A stretch of DNA of 64,000 nt from CAUJGP01 sp964612425 (GTDB taxonomy: Bacteria > Bdellovibrionota > Bdellovibrionia > Bdellovibrionales > Bdellovibrionaceae). Under the pieces are notes generated by a model. That model did no database searches and had not been told where the DNA came from. It saw only the letters and a program-made list of their open reading frames with translations. Position 1 is the stretch's first letter. Each line of letters starts with the position of its first letter. This document shows positions 31,614-40,651 of this stretch, one piece after another. Both the position numbers and the translations under genes were made by a program. The stretch spans positions 1 through 64,000 of the forward strand of contig CAZTDX010000010.1 in assembly GCA_964612425.1 (NCBI GenBank). The letters are read 5' to 3'.

Positions 31614-32804
31614 ATGTCCAAGGAAAAGTTTAACCGTTCGAAGCCCCACGTAAACATTGGTACAATTGGTCACGTTGACCATGGTAAGACCACATTAACT
31701 GCTGCGATTACCACATGTTTAGCGACTGAAGGGAAGGCTCAAGCTCTAGCTTATGATCAAATCGATAAAGCTCCTGAAGAAAAAGAGCGTGGTATTACAA
31801 TTTCTACATCACACGTTGAATACGAAACAGATAAAAGACACTATGCTCACGTTGACTGTCCTGGACATGCTGACTACGTAAAGAATATGATCACTGGAGC
31901 TGCGCAAATGGATGGTGCCATCCTTGTGGTTTCTGCTGCTGATGGTCCTATGCCACAAACTCGCGAGCACATTCTTCTTGCTCGTCAAGTTGGTGTTCCT
32001 GCGCTTGTTGTTTTCTTAAACAAAGTAGATATGGTTCAAGATGCTGAACTTCTTGAGCTTGTTGAGTTAGAAGTTCGCGAGCTTCTTTCTAAGTACGAAT
32101 TCCCTGGCGATCAAATCCCAATAGTAAAAGGTTCTGCACTTAAAGCTTTAGAAGGTGATACTTCTGAATTGGGTCGTCCTTCCATCAAGAGATTAATGGA
32201 TGCAGTTGATAGCTATATTCCACAACCTCAAAGAGCTGTTGAAAAAACTTTCCTTATGCCTATCGAAGATGTTTTCTCGATCTCTGGTCGTGGTACTGTT
32301 GTTACTGGTCGTATTGAGCGCGGTATTGTCAAGATTAACGAAGAAGTTGAAATTGTTGGTATCAGACCAACTCAAAAAACAACAGTTACAGGTATTGAAA
32401 TGTTTAGAAAGCTTCTTGATGAAGGTCAAGCGGGCGACAACTGTGGTTGTTTATTGAGAGGTACCAAGAAAGAAGATGTTGAGCGTGGACAAGTTCTTGC
32501 TAAGCCAGGAACTATTAAGCCTCATAAAAAATTCAAAGCAGAAGCCTATATTCTTACAAAAGAAGAAGGAGGACGTCACACTCCATTCTTTAATGGTTAC
32601 AGACCACAATTTTATTTCAGAACTACTGACGTGACAGGTGTTGTGACTTTAAAGCCTGGCGTTGAAATGGTTATGCCTGGTGATAGAGTAGAAATGAACA
32701 TCGAGTTAATCGCTCCAATTGCAATGGAAAAAGAATTGCGCTTTGCCATCCGTGAAGGTGGAAGAACAGTGGGAGCTGGGGTTGTTGTTGAAGTTGTTGA
32801 GTAA
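31614..32804 (+). CDS. tuf: Elongation factor Tu
   Basis: A 396-aa GTPase that delivers aminoacyl-tRNA to the ribosome. GTPase motifs GHVDHGKT (19-26), DCPGHADY and NKVDM are intact, as are domains 2 and 3 through the C-terminal GGRTVGAGVVVEVVE. A strong AGGAGG is seven bases before the ATG. It sits in the tufB position, between tRNA-Thr and tRNA-Trp/secE; no second tuf copy follows fusA in this window. Confidence 0.98.
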   Translation: MSKEKFNRSKPHVNIGTIGHVDHGKTTLTAAITTCLATEGKAQALAYDQIDKAPEEKERGITISTSHVEYETDKRHYAHVDCPGHADYVKNMITGAAQMDGAILVVSAADGPMPQTREHILLARQVGVPALVVFLNKVDMVQDAELLELVELEVRELLSKYEFPGDQIPIVKGSALKALEGDTSELGRPSIKRLMDAVDSYIPQPQRAVEKTFLMPIEDVFSISGRGTVVTGRIERGIVKINEEVEIVGIRPTQKTTVTGIEMFRKLLDEGQAGDNCGCLLRGTKKEDVERGQVLAKPGTIKPHKKFKAEAYILTKEEGGRHTPFFNGYRPQFYFRTTDVTGVVTLKPGVEMVMPGDRVEMNIELIAPIAMEKELRFAIREGGRTVGAGVVVEVVE

Positions 32805-32826
32805 AAATACAAAATAATTTTTATTG

Positions 32827-32854
32827 ATGGGGGCTTTCGAAAGGAAGTCCCCAT
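32827..32854 (+). terminator. Hairpin after tuf
   Basis: A 10-bp stem with one G-U pair (32827-32836 with 32845-32854) and an 8-nt loop is followed by a T/G-rich stretch without a clean T tract. It could be a partial terminator or a processing site before tRNA-Trp. Confidence 0.5.
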
Positions 32855-32896
32855 TCGTTGTTTGTTGAGATAAAGAATTGGGTACTTGAACAAGAT

Positions 32897-32972
32897 AGGG
32901 CGGTAGCTCTAACGGTAGAGCGAAGGACTCCAAATCCTTAGGTTGTGGGTTCGAATCCCACCCGCCCTGCCA
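32897..32972 (+). tRNA. tRNA-Trp (CCA)
   Basis: A 76-nt cloverleaf with perfect acceptor (AGGGCGG/CCGCCCT), anticodon loop CTCCAAA with CCA and intact T arm (GTGGG TTCGAAT CCCAC), encoded CCA end. Between tuf and secE, as in many bacteria. Confidence 0.96.
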
Positions 32973-33001
32973 AAAAAATAAAGATTTAGGTAACAAAGTT
33001 T

Positions 33002-33379
33002 ATGGATAAAACTAATCAAAAAATACTTACAATGTCCTTTGTTGCGTTCTCCGCTATTATCGGTCTTTCGGTGAGTTTGCTTCTTAAAACTTTTGCGGGA
33101 TCTTTTGCTTTTATGGCACGACTTCATAATGTCGATTTTGTGAAGCATGGTATCCCTGTGATTGCAGCATTGGCAGTGTTTGCATCACTTCAATTCAATA
33201 AAAATGTGCTTGCGTGGGGTGAGGATGTAGCCCTTGAAATAAGAAAGGTTGTTTGGCCGTCAAGGAAGGACACGACAGCAATGACAATTGTCGTTGTTGT
33301 AATGGTTTTGATTTCATCAGTGATTATTACCACCTTCGATTTTGTATCGGGCTACTTGGTAAACTATTTAACAAGGTAA
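33002..33379 (+). CDS. secE: Preprotein translocase subunit SecE
   Basis: A 125-aa membrane subunit of the SecYEG channel. It shows three hydrophobic segments (about residues 10-30, 48-65 and 95-120), like the long E. coli form, with the conserved cytoplasmic motif EIRKVVWPSRKDT before the last one. Its stop is eight bases before nusG. Confidence 0.95.
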   Translation: MDKTNQKILTMSFVAFSAIIGLSVSLLLKTFAGSFAFMARLHNVDFVKHGIPVIAALAVFASLQFNKNVLAWGEDVALEIRKVVWPSRKDTTAMTIVVVVMVLISSVIITTFDFVSGYLVNYLTR

Positions 33380-33387
33380 GGTGGAGT

Positions 33388-33921
33388 GTGGATAAAAGAT
33401 GGTACATTATCAATTGTCAGACCGGTTGCGAGGCTATTGCCAAATCGGCTATTGAAGAGCGCATCAGATCTAACAAGCTTGAAGATTCATTTGGTGACAT
33501 CTTAATTCCCGCTGAGAGCATTGTTGCTCTTGGTAAAAAGGGCCAAAAACAAACTCGCTCTAGAAAATTTTTTCCAGGGTATATTTTTGTTCAAATGGTT
33601 TTGAATGATAAGACTTGGCATTTGGTTAGACACTCTTCAAAAGTCACAGGTTTTGTCGGTGGGACGTCGCGCCCTCCTGAGGTGCCTGAAAGTGAAGTTT
33701 TGCGTGTCACTCAACAAATGGTTGCTGGCGCTGAAAAACCAAAAGCCAAAATTAAATTTCAAATGGGCGAAACAGTGACTGTGATAGATGGTCCGTTTAG
33801 TAATTTTACAGGCACGGTAGAAGAGATTAATGAAGATAAAGGTAAGGTTAAAGTGCTTGTTAGTATCTTTGGACGACCAACACCTGTGGAGCTTGATTTT
33901 TTACAGGTAGAAAAAAATTAA
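33388..33921 (+). CDS. nusG: Transcription factor NusG
   Basis: A 177-aa elongation factor that binds RNA polymerase through its N-terminal domain and links to Rho or ribosomal S10 through the KOW domain. RKFFPGYIFVQM (NGN domain) and the C-terminal GETVTVIDGPFSNFTGTVEE are clear. GTG 33388 is chosen because the conserved WYIINCQTG begins three codons later and AAGGTGG lies upstream; the frame stays open further 5' inside secE but is not conserved. Confidence 0.96.
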   Translation: MDKRWYIINCQTGCEAIAKSAIEERIRSNKLEDSFGDILIPAESIVALGKKGQKQTRSRKFFPGYIFVQMVLNDKTWHLVRHSSKVTGFVGGTSRPPEVPESEVLRVTQQMVAGAEKPKAKIKFQMGETVTVIDGPFSNFTGTVEEINEDKGKVKVLVSIFGRPTPVELDFLQVEKN

Positions 33922-33930
33922 ATTTAAATG

Positions 33931-33951
33931 AAGCTCAGATTGGCTGAGTTT
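33931..33951 (+). promoter_or_regulatory. Hairpin in the rplK leader
   Basis: An 8-bp stem with one G-U pair (33931-33938 with 33944-33951) and a 5-nt loop lies 35 bases before rplK. It could be the L1-binding feedback site of the L11 operon, but this is only positional inference. Confidence 0.35.
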
Positions 33952-33985
33952 CAAAATAGACTAACCTCATTATTTAGGAGTGGGT

Positions 33986-34411
33986 ATGGCAAAAAAAGTA
34001 ACTGGAATGGTGAAATTGCAAATACCGGCAGGGAAGGCAAATCCAGCGCCTCCCGTTGGACCGGCGCTCGGACAGCATGGGGTAAACATTATGGAATTCT
34101 GTAAGCAGTTTAATGCTCGTACACAGAGCATGGGCGATTCAATTGTGCCTATTATTATTACTGTTTATCAGGATCGTTCGTTTACCTTCATCACTAAAAC
34201 ACCACCTGTTTCAAGCTTGATTAAAAAGGCTTGTAAACTTCAAAGCGGATCTAAGCAGCCGCAAAAAGAAAAGGTCGGAAAAATTAAAATGGCCGATATT
34301 AAAAATATTGGTCAACTTAAGATTCCAGATCTTAATTGTATTAAAGTTGAATCTGCTATGTCGCAAGTTGTAGGAACAGCTCGCAGCATGGGCATAGAAG
34401 TAGTTGAGTAG
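33986..34411 (+). CDS. rplK: 50S ribosomal protein L11
   Basis: A 141-aa protein of the GTPase-associated centre. The Pro-rich N-terminal domain IPAGKANPAPPVGPALGQHG and the rRNA-binding C-terminal domain are normal. ATG 33986 follows TAGGAG by five bases. Followed by rplA eight bases after its stop, as usual. Confidence 0.97.
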   Translation: MAKKVTGMVKLQIPAGKANPAPPVGPALGQHGVNIMEFCKQFNARTQSMGDSIVPIIITVYQDRSFTFITKTPPVSSLIKKACKLQSGSKQPQKEKVGKIKMADIKNIGQLKIPDLNCIKVESAMSQVVGTARSMGIEVVE

Positions 34412-34418
34412 GTGGTTT

Positions 34419-35120
34419 ATGGCAAAAAATAAAAGATATACAAAAGCAAGTAAGCTAATTGATTCAGCGAAAAGATATTCATTGGAAGATGCTTGTAAAA
34501 TGGTGGTGCAATCAGCAACAGCTAAGTTTGATGAGTCCATTGATGTGGCACTAAACTTAGGGGTTGATCCTAAACAGTCAGATCAGGCAGTTCGAGGTGC
34601 GATTGCTCTTCCTCATGGGCTTGGTAAAAACGTACGGATTATTGTTTTTGCGAAAGGTCCAAAAGAAGCTGAGGCAAAGGCAGCGGGCGCTGATTTTGTA
34701 GGGGCTGAAGATCTTGTGCAAAAAATCACTGATGGTTGGTTGGATTTTGATAAGGCAATTGCAACTCCAGATATGATGGGTGTTGTTTCGAAAGTGGCAA
34801 AAATTCTTGGGCCAAGAGGTCTAATGCCTAACCCTAAAGTGGGTACAGTAACAATGAATATTGGTGAAGCTGTAACTACTGAGAAGAAGGGTAAGCTTGA
34901 CTTCAGGGTTGATAAGGCTGGAATTATACATGCTTCTGTTGGTCGTAAGTCCATGGGCGCAGATAAAATTCGAGAAAACTTTCTTGTCTTTCTTGGGGCG
35001 GTGATGAAAGCAAAGCCGGCTTCAAGTAAGGGTATTTATCTACAAGCAATTTCTATGGCATCGACAATGGGGCCTGGAATTAAAGTAGATGCGCTACAAG
35101 CTTCTGCTAAAACTGTTTAG
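34419..35120 (+). CDS. rplA: 50S ribosomal protein L1
   Basis: A 233-aa L1-stalk protein that in other bacteria also represses its own operon by binding mRNA. MGVVSKVAKILGPRGLMPNP is the family signature. The ATG at 34419 is chosen because the conserved MAKNKRYTKA starts there. Confidence 0.97.
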   Translation: MAKNKRYTKASKLIDSAKRYSLEDACKMVVQSATAKFDESIDVALNLGVDPKQSDQAVRGAIALPHGLGKNVRIIVFAKGPKEAEAKAAGADFVGAEDLVQKITDGWLDFDKAIATPDMMGVVSKVAKILGPRGLMPNPKVGTVTMNIGEAVTTEKKGKLDFRVDKAGIIHASVGRKSMGADKIRENFLVFLGAVMKAKPASSKGIYLQAISMASTMGPGIKVDALQASAKTV

Positions 35121-35161
35121 TATTTTTAAATTTTAAAGTATGGAAGTTCCATACATACAAG

Positions 35162-35320
35162 GCTACTGCTAAAGTTTAACTTTAATGGTAGCTGAGTGCG
35201 GTCAGAGAAAGTAGGTGGTGGAAACACCTTAAGTTGTTCTCTCTCAATGGTCTGAAAGTAATTTCAGCTCATTGAATAAGGAGAATGGCCTACCGAGACG
35301 GGCATTGGTTTTTAAGAGAA
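35162..35320 (+). promoter_or_regulatory. L10 (rplJ) leader RNA
   Basis: The 261-base gap before rplJ carries the conserved L10-leader elements: GTAGGTGGTGGAAACACCTTAA (35211-35232, here given in parts) pairing with GGCCTACCGAGACGG (35288-35302). A nested hairpin (35162-35192) lies upstream. Such leaders bind L10(L12)4 and shut down translation of rplJL. A short perfect palindrome (35138-35154) has too small a loop for RNA. Confidence 0.75.
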
Positions 35321-35381
35321 TTCTTTAACCTCCATTCCCATCCTGAATCGCATAGATTCTATAGAAAGGAGGTCAAATAGT

Positions 35382-35906
35382 ATGATGACACGTGCAGAAA
35401 AATCAGAAATGGTAAAAAGCCTAGCTGAAAAGTTCGGAAAAGCGAAAGCGGCATTTCTAGTCGATTTTAAAGGCATGAAGGTGGAGCAGGTTACATCGCT
35501 TCGAAAAAAACTTCATCCTGTTGAATCAGAAATGCAAGTTGTACGAAATACTCTCGCTGAAAAAGCGTTAGAACAGTATCCCGAGGTGGAGAAGGTTCTT
35601 AAGGGTGTATTGCGTGGAACTAATGCGGTCGTTTTTGCTTATGGTGACGTGACAGCTTCTGCGAAAGTTTTATCGACTTTTGCTAAAGATGTTGAGTTAC
35701 TACAGCTAAAAATCGGCGTTATGGAAAACGCAGCGTTAGATCAAGAAAAAATTAAGTACTTGGCTACGTTGCCTTCAAAAGAAGTTTTGCGTGCTCAGTT
35801 CTTGGGTCTATTACAAGGTCCAATGTCAAAGTTTGTTGGTACTCTCAATGCTGTACCAAGTGGCTTTGTCAGAGTCTTAGCAGCGCAACAAGAAAAATTA
35901 GGTTAA
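35382..35906 (+). CDS. rplJ: 50S ribosomal protein L10
   Basis: A 174-aa base of the L12 stalk. The N-terminal rRNA-binding domain (AFLVDFKGMKVEQVTSLRKK) and a C-terminal helix for L12 dimers are present. AAAGGAGG is nine bases before ATG 35382 (a second ATG follows directly). Regulated through the leader RNA upstream. Confidence 0.97.
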   Translation: MMTRAEKSEMVKSLAEKFGKAKAAFLVDFKGMKVEQVTSLRKKLHPVESEMQVVRNTLAEKALEQYPEVEKVLKGVLRGTNAVVFAYGDVTASAKVLSTFAKDVELLQLKIGVMENAALDQEKIKYLATLPSKEVLRAQFLGLLQGPMSKFVGTLNAVPSGFVRVLAAQQEKLG

Positions 35907-35939
35907 ATTTAAATTTTATAAAATTATTAGGAGTTATTT

Positions 35940-36317
35940 ATGTCACTTACAAAAGATCAAGTTATCGATTATTTATCCAATATGCCAGTTATTGAACTTG
36001 CTGGCCTTATTAAAGATTTAGAAGGAAAGTGGGGCGTTACTGCTGCTGCTCCTGTTGCTGTTGCCGTTGCTGGCGGCGGTGGAGCTGCTGCTCCTGTTGA
36101 AGAAAAAACTGCTTTTGATGTTATCCTTGCTGACGCAGGAGCTAACAAAATTAACGTTATTAAAGAAGTTAGAGCGATCACTGGCTTAGGCTTAGCAGAA
36201 GCAAAAGCACTTGTTGAAGGCGCTCCAAAGCCTGTTAAAGAAGGCGCTTCTAAAGACGATGCAGACAAATTCAAGAAGGCTCTTGAAGCTGCAGGCGCTA
36301 AAGTTCAAATTAAGTAA
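35940..36317 (+). CDS. rplL: 50S ribosomal protein L7/L12
   Basis: A 125-aa stalk protein: N-terminal dimerisation domain, an Ala/Gly/Val-rich hinge (about residues 35-55) and the C-terminal factor-binding domain (KINVIKEVRAITGLGLAEAK). Preceded by TAGGAG. Present in several copies per ribosome. Confidence 0.98.
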   Translation: MSLTKDQVIDYLSNMPVIELAGLIKDLEGKWGVTAAAPVAVAVAGGGGAAAPVEEKTAFDVILADAGANKINVIKEVRAITGLGLAEAKALVEGAPKPVKEGASKDDADKFKKALEAAGAKVQIK

Positions 36318-36337
36318 TCGGTTTGTTATATTTTTTG

Positions 36338-36370
36338 AAGCTCTACCTTGCTCAAAGCGGGGTAGAGCTT
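36338..36370 (+). terminator. rplL-rpoB attenuator-type hairpin
   Basis: A perfect 10-bp stem (36338-36347 with 36361-36370) and a 13-nt loop lies between rplL and rpoB, with no T tract. This is the place where E. coli has an attenuator and an RNase III site that reduce rpoBC expression relative to rplJL. Confidence 0.6.
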
Positions 36371-36415
36371 GTATGATCTTAATTTTAGTCACGTTTTTTT
36401 GTCTAAGGAGAAAGA

Positions 36416-39400
36416 ATGGGAAATACTCCTATCACAGCGTCCAATCTTAGAGTTCGAAAGTCCTTTGCTAAAAATAAGCAGGTCATCGAAATTCCAAACC
36501 TCATTAACCTTCAGAAAAGTTCTTATGAAGAGTTCCTTCTTAAGGATGTGGATATTGATAAGAGAGGTGAGGATGGATTAAATGGCGTATTTCGCTCTGT
36601 TTTTCCTATTAGTGACTTTAATAATACGGCTTCATTAGAGTTTGTGAGCTACACTCTAGAGCCAGCTAAATATGATGTGGATGAGTGTCGTCAAAGAGGC
36701 ATGACTTACGCAGCTCCTATAAAAGTAACTCTTCGATTAATTGTATTTGAAGTTAATGAAGAGACGGAAGCTCGCAACATTCGTGATGTTAAAGAACAAG
36801 AAGTGTACCTTGGTGAAATTCCACTTATGACTGCCAATGGTTCTTTTATTATTAATGGTACTGAGCGAGTTGTCGTGAGCCAATTACACCGTTCGCCGGG
36901 TGTATTTTTTGACCATGATGGTGGAAAAAATAATACAAGTGGAAAGTTAATTTATTCTGCTCGCGTTATACCCTATCGAGGATCGTGGTTAGATTTTGAA
37001 TTTGATCAAAAAGATTTAATTTATGTTCGTATTGATCGTCGAAGAAAATTTCCTGCAACAATTTTATTAAAAGCTCTGGGATATAATACAGAGCAGTTAT
37101 TAGAGCAGTTTTACGACCTTGATGAAGTGTATGTAAAGTCAGGAAAGCTTTATCGTAAGCTTGATATTGATCGATTATCTGGTCAAAGAGCTATTGTTGA
37201 TATCATCGATCCCAAAAATGGTGAAGCCATTGTCAAAGCGGGTCGTCGTATCACTCGAGCCATTGTTAAAAAGCTCAAAGAACTTGAAGTTTCGGAAGTT
37301 GAAGTGGGTGAGGCAGAACTTGAAGGTAAGGTTCTCGCAAAGCCTATTATTGATGAAGACACCGGAGAAATCATTGCTGATGCAAACTCTGAATTAACAA
37401 AGTCTAACCTTCGAAAGGCCCTTGAAATCGGGATCACTCGATTTTATTTAATTTTCTTTGATGGTCTTTCTGTAGGACCCTTTTTAAGAAATACTCTTTT
37501 AGTGGATAAAGTTAACACAAAAGAAGAAGCTCTATTAGAGATTTATAAGAGACTTCGTCCTGGTGAACCACCAACATTAGAAGCTGTTACTGTTTTCTTT
37601 AAGAAGTTATTTTTTGATCCTGAAACTTATGATCTTTCTGAGGTTGGTCGTATTAAGATCAATCATAAGTTTGGGATTTCAATGGAGGAGTGTCCTCCTG
37701 ACTTTAAAATTCTAACAAATAAAGATATTATCTCTACAGTAAAACATTTAATTGATCTTAAAAACGGTCGTGGAATTGTTGACGATATTGATCATCTTGG
37801 AAATCGTCGAGTTCGCTCTGTGGGTGAGTTACTAGAAAATCAATATCGCATTGGTTTAGTAAGAATGGAGAGAGCTATTCGTGAGAGAATGTCTCTTCAA
37901 GATGTTGAAACAATGATGCCTCATGATCTTGTGAATGCAAAACCAGTAAATGCAGTAGTAAAAGAGTTTTTTGGTGCTTCACAACTTTCGCAATTCATGG
38001 ATCAAACCAATCCCTTATCTGAAATCACTCACAAGAGAAGGCTTTCAGCTTTGGGACCTGGTGGATTAACAAGAGATCGCGCGGGTTTCGAGGTTCGAGA
38101 CGTGCATCCAACACATTATGGTCGTATTTGTCCTATTGAAACTCCAGAAGGACCAAACATTGGATTGATCGCCTCACTTGCAACATACGCTCGAATTAAT
38201 CATTATGGTTTTATTGAAACTCCCTACAGAAGAGTAGAAACTGGAAAGATCTCTAAAGATATTAATTATCTTTCAGCTCTTGAAGAACAGGGGCACTTCA
38301 TTGCTCAAGCAACGAGAGACTCAGGTGCTAGTCGAGAGATTAATACTGAAAATGTTACATGTCGAAGAGACGGTGAATACGAAGTCATAGATAAAAACAA
38401 GGTGACTTTAATGGACGTGTCTCCAAGCCAACTTGTTTCTATTGCAGCAAGCTTAATTCCATTTCTTGAGCATGATGACGCTAACCGTGCCTTGATGGGT
38501 TCAAACATGCAACGTCAGGCTGTTCCTTTATTGAGATCAAGAGCTCCACTTGTTGGAACAGGCGTTGAGAAGTTAGTCGCTCGAGATTCGGGAACTTCGG
38601 TTGTTGTACAAAATGATGGTATTGTGGAAGAAGTTGATGCGTCTCGAATTGTTATCCGAAGATTAGCAAAAGGCGGGGAAATTGGAGCAAACGTTGATAT
38701 TTATAATCTGACGAAATATCAAAGAACAAATCAAAATACATGTTTTAATCAAAAGCCCATTGTTCAAAAAGGGGATCGAGTATCTAAAGGCGATATTATC
38801 GCTGACGGTCCTTCAACTGAACTTGGAGAATTGGCTTTAGGTCAAAACATTCTCGTCGCGTTTACTCCTTGGATGGGATATAACTTCGAGGATTCAATTC
38901 TAATTAGCGAAAGATTATTAAAAGAGGATACTTATACTTCAATTCATATTGAAGAATTTGAATGTGTTGCTCGAGATACAAAACTTGGTAAAGAAGAAAT
39001 TACTCGGGATATTGCTAACGTCGGTGAAGAAGCACTGAAAGACTTAGATAGTTCCGGTATTATTCGAATTGGTGCTGAAGTAAAACCTGGGTATATTTTG
39101 GTTGGTAAGGTAACTCCTAAAGGGGAAACTCAATTATCACCAGAAGAAAAACTTTTAAGAGCCATCTTTGGCGAAAAAGCTGGTGATGTTCGAGATACTT
39201 CGCTGAGAGTACCATCGGGCGTTTATGGAACGGTAATCGATGCGCAAGTTTATAGTCGAGAAGGCGCTGAGCGTGATGAACGTTTATCATCGATCATTGA
39301 TGAGAAGAAAAAGAAACTTGAAAAAGATTTAGCTGTTGAACAAAACGTTATTAAAAACAACGCCATTAATAAATTAAAAGAACTTTTAATTGGAAAGACA

Positions 39401-40615
39401 ACTCAAGGAGTTCTATTAAATGAAGATGGTAGTCAAAAATTATTAAATAAAGGTCAGATTATCGCTTCTGCAGATTTAGAGACTATCCCATTTGATCTAT
39501 TATCCTATATTCCTTTAGATTCTGATCTCGAATATCAGGTAACTAAGGTATTAGATGGTGCTCGAAATCAATTAGATGCGGTTAAGTTAGTTTTCAATGA
39601 AAAGATTGATCGCCTTAGAAAAGGTGATGAGTTGCCTCCTGGTGTAATTAAGATGGTTAAGGTCTATGTTGCCATCCGAAGAAAGCTTCAGGTTGGAGAT
39701 AAGTTTGCCGGAAGACACGGGAACAAGGGTGTTGTTTCAAAAGTATTGCCTGTTGAAGATATGCCATATTTAGCTGATGGTACACCTGTTGATATGGTTC
39801 TAAACCCACTTGGGGTTCCGTCACGTATGAATATTGGGCAAATCTTAGAGGTGCATTTAGGATGGGCTGCGCACAACTTAGGAAAGCAATTAGCACAGCA
39901 CTTAGAAAAGTGGAATGCAGGTGAAGTTTCCAAAGAAATGGTTGGAATCTTCAATGACTCAGAAATTACTGAAAAAATAGAGAAAGCTGATGAAGCTTCT
40001 TTAAAATCCATCGTTAATAGTGTGAAAAATGGAATTCATATTGGAACTCCTGTTTTTGATGGTGCCACTGAAGAAGATGTTAAAGGTTTGCTTTCTAAGG
40101 CGGGATTACCTTCGACTGGCAAAACAATTCTTTTTGATGGACGTACGGGAATTCCATTCCAAAACCCTGTCACAGTGGGAATTATGTACATGCTTAAACT
40201 ACACCATCTTGTGGAAGAAAAGATCCATGCTCGTTCTATTGGACCTTACTCATTAGTGTCTCAACAACCTTTAGGTGGTAAGGCGCAATTCGGAGGTCAG
40301 AGATTAGGAGAGATGGAAGTGTGGGCGATCGAAGCTTACGGTGCTGCGTACTCTCTACAAGAGTTCTTGACTGTGAAGTCTGATGACGTCGCAGGTAGAA
40401 CTAGAATGTACGAAAGTATTGTAAAAGGTGAAAATATTCTTGAACCAGGGTTACCTGAATCCTTTAACGTTTTAGTTAAAGAACTTCAAAGCTTGGCATT
40501 GAATGTTGAGTTGGTGGAATCAGATATCCTAACAGATAATGTTGAGGAAACTGAAGTTGTAGTTACTCCACAGGCACCTATTAACAACACTGATAATAGT
40601 GATAAGACTCATTAA
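36416..40615 (+). CDS. rpoB: RNA polymerase beta subunit
   Basis: A 1399-aa catalytic subunit. The rifampicin-binding segment FFGASQLSQFMDQTNPLSEI, HKRRLSALGPGGLTRDRAG has the drug-sensitive residues of E. coli (Asp516, His526, Ser531 equivalents). GRHGNKGVVSKVLPVEDMPY and the C-terminal GGQRLGEMEVWAIEAYGAAY are intact. It is a little longer than the E. coli protein. AAGGAG lies upstream. Confidence 0.98.
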   Translation: MGNTPITASNLRVRKSFAKNKQVIEIPNLINLQKSSYEEFLLKDVDIDKRGEDGLNGVFRSVFPISDFNNTASLEFVSYTLEPAKYDVDECRQRGMTYAAPIKVTLRLIVFEVNEETEARNIRDVKEQEVYLGEIPLMTANGSFIINGTERVVVSQLHRSPGVFFDHDGGKNNTSGKLIYSARVIPYRGSWLDFEFDQKDLIYVRIDRRRKFPATILLKALGYNTEQLLEQFYDLDEVYVKSGKLYRKLDIDRLSGQRAIVDIIDPKNGEAIVKAGRRITRAIVKKLKELEVSEVEVGEAELEGKVLAKPIIDEDTGEIIADANSELTKSNLRKALEIGITRFYLIFFDGLSVGPFLRNTLLVDKVNTKEEALLEIYKRLRPGEPPTLEAVTVFFKKLFFDPETYDLSEVGRIKINHKFGISMEECPPDFKILTNKDIISTVKHLIDLKNGRGIVDDIDHLGNRRVRSVGELLENQYRIGLVRMERAIRERMSLQDVETMMPHDLVNAKPVNAVVKEFFGASQLSQFMDQTNPLSEITHKRRLSALGPGGLTRDRAGFEVRDVHPTHYGRICPIETPEGPNIGLIASLATYARINHYGFIETPYRRVETGKISKDINYLSALEEQGHFIAQATRDSGASREINTENVTCRRDGEYEVIDKNKVTLMDVSPSQLVSIAASLIPFLEHDDANRALMGSNMQRQAVPLLRSRAPLVGTGVEKLVARDSGTSVVVQNDGIVEEVDASRIVIRRLAKGGEIGANVDIYNLTKYQRTNQNTCFNQKPIVQKGDRVSKGDIIADGPSTELGELALGQNILVAFTPWMGYNFEDSILISERLLKEDTYTSIHIEEFECVARDTKLGKEEITRDIANVGEEALKDLDSSGIIRIGAEVKPGYILVGKVTPKGETQLSPEEKLLRAIFGEKAGDVRDTSLRVPSGVYGTVIDAQVYSREGAERDERLSSIIDEKKKKLEKDLAVEQNVIKNNAINKLKELLIGKTTQGVLLNEDGSQKLLNKGQIIASADLETIPFDLLSYIPLDSDLEYQVTKVLDGARNQLDAVKLVFNEKIDRLRKGDELPPGVIKMVKVYVAIRRKLQVGDKFAGRHGNKGVVSKVLPVEDMPYLADGTPVDMVLNPLGVPSRMNIGQILEVHLGWAAHNLGKQLAQHLEKWNAGEVSKEMVGIFNDSEITEKIEKADEASLKSIVNSVKNGIHIGTPVFDGATEEDVKGLLSKAGLPSTGKTILFDGRTGIPFQNPVTVGIMYMLKLHHLVEEKIHARSIGPYSLVSQQPLGGKAQFGGQRLGEMEVWAIEAYGAAYSLQEFLTVKSDDVAGRTRMYESIVKGENILEPGLPESFNVLVKELQSLALNVELVESDILTDNVEETEVVVTPQAPINNTDNSDKTH

Positions 40616-40651
40616 TTTGCTGTAACTGGCAAGAGGCAAAAGGAGAATACC

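Noticed and set aside
35138..35154. 8-bp palindrome with one-base centre before rplJ
   Set aside because: Loop too small for an RNA hairpin and no promoter around it, so not called as a regulatory site.
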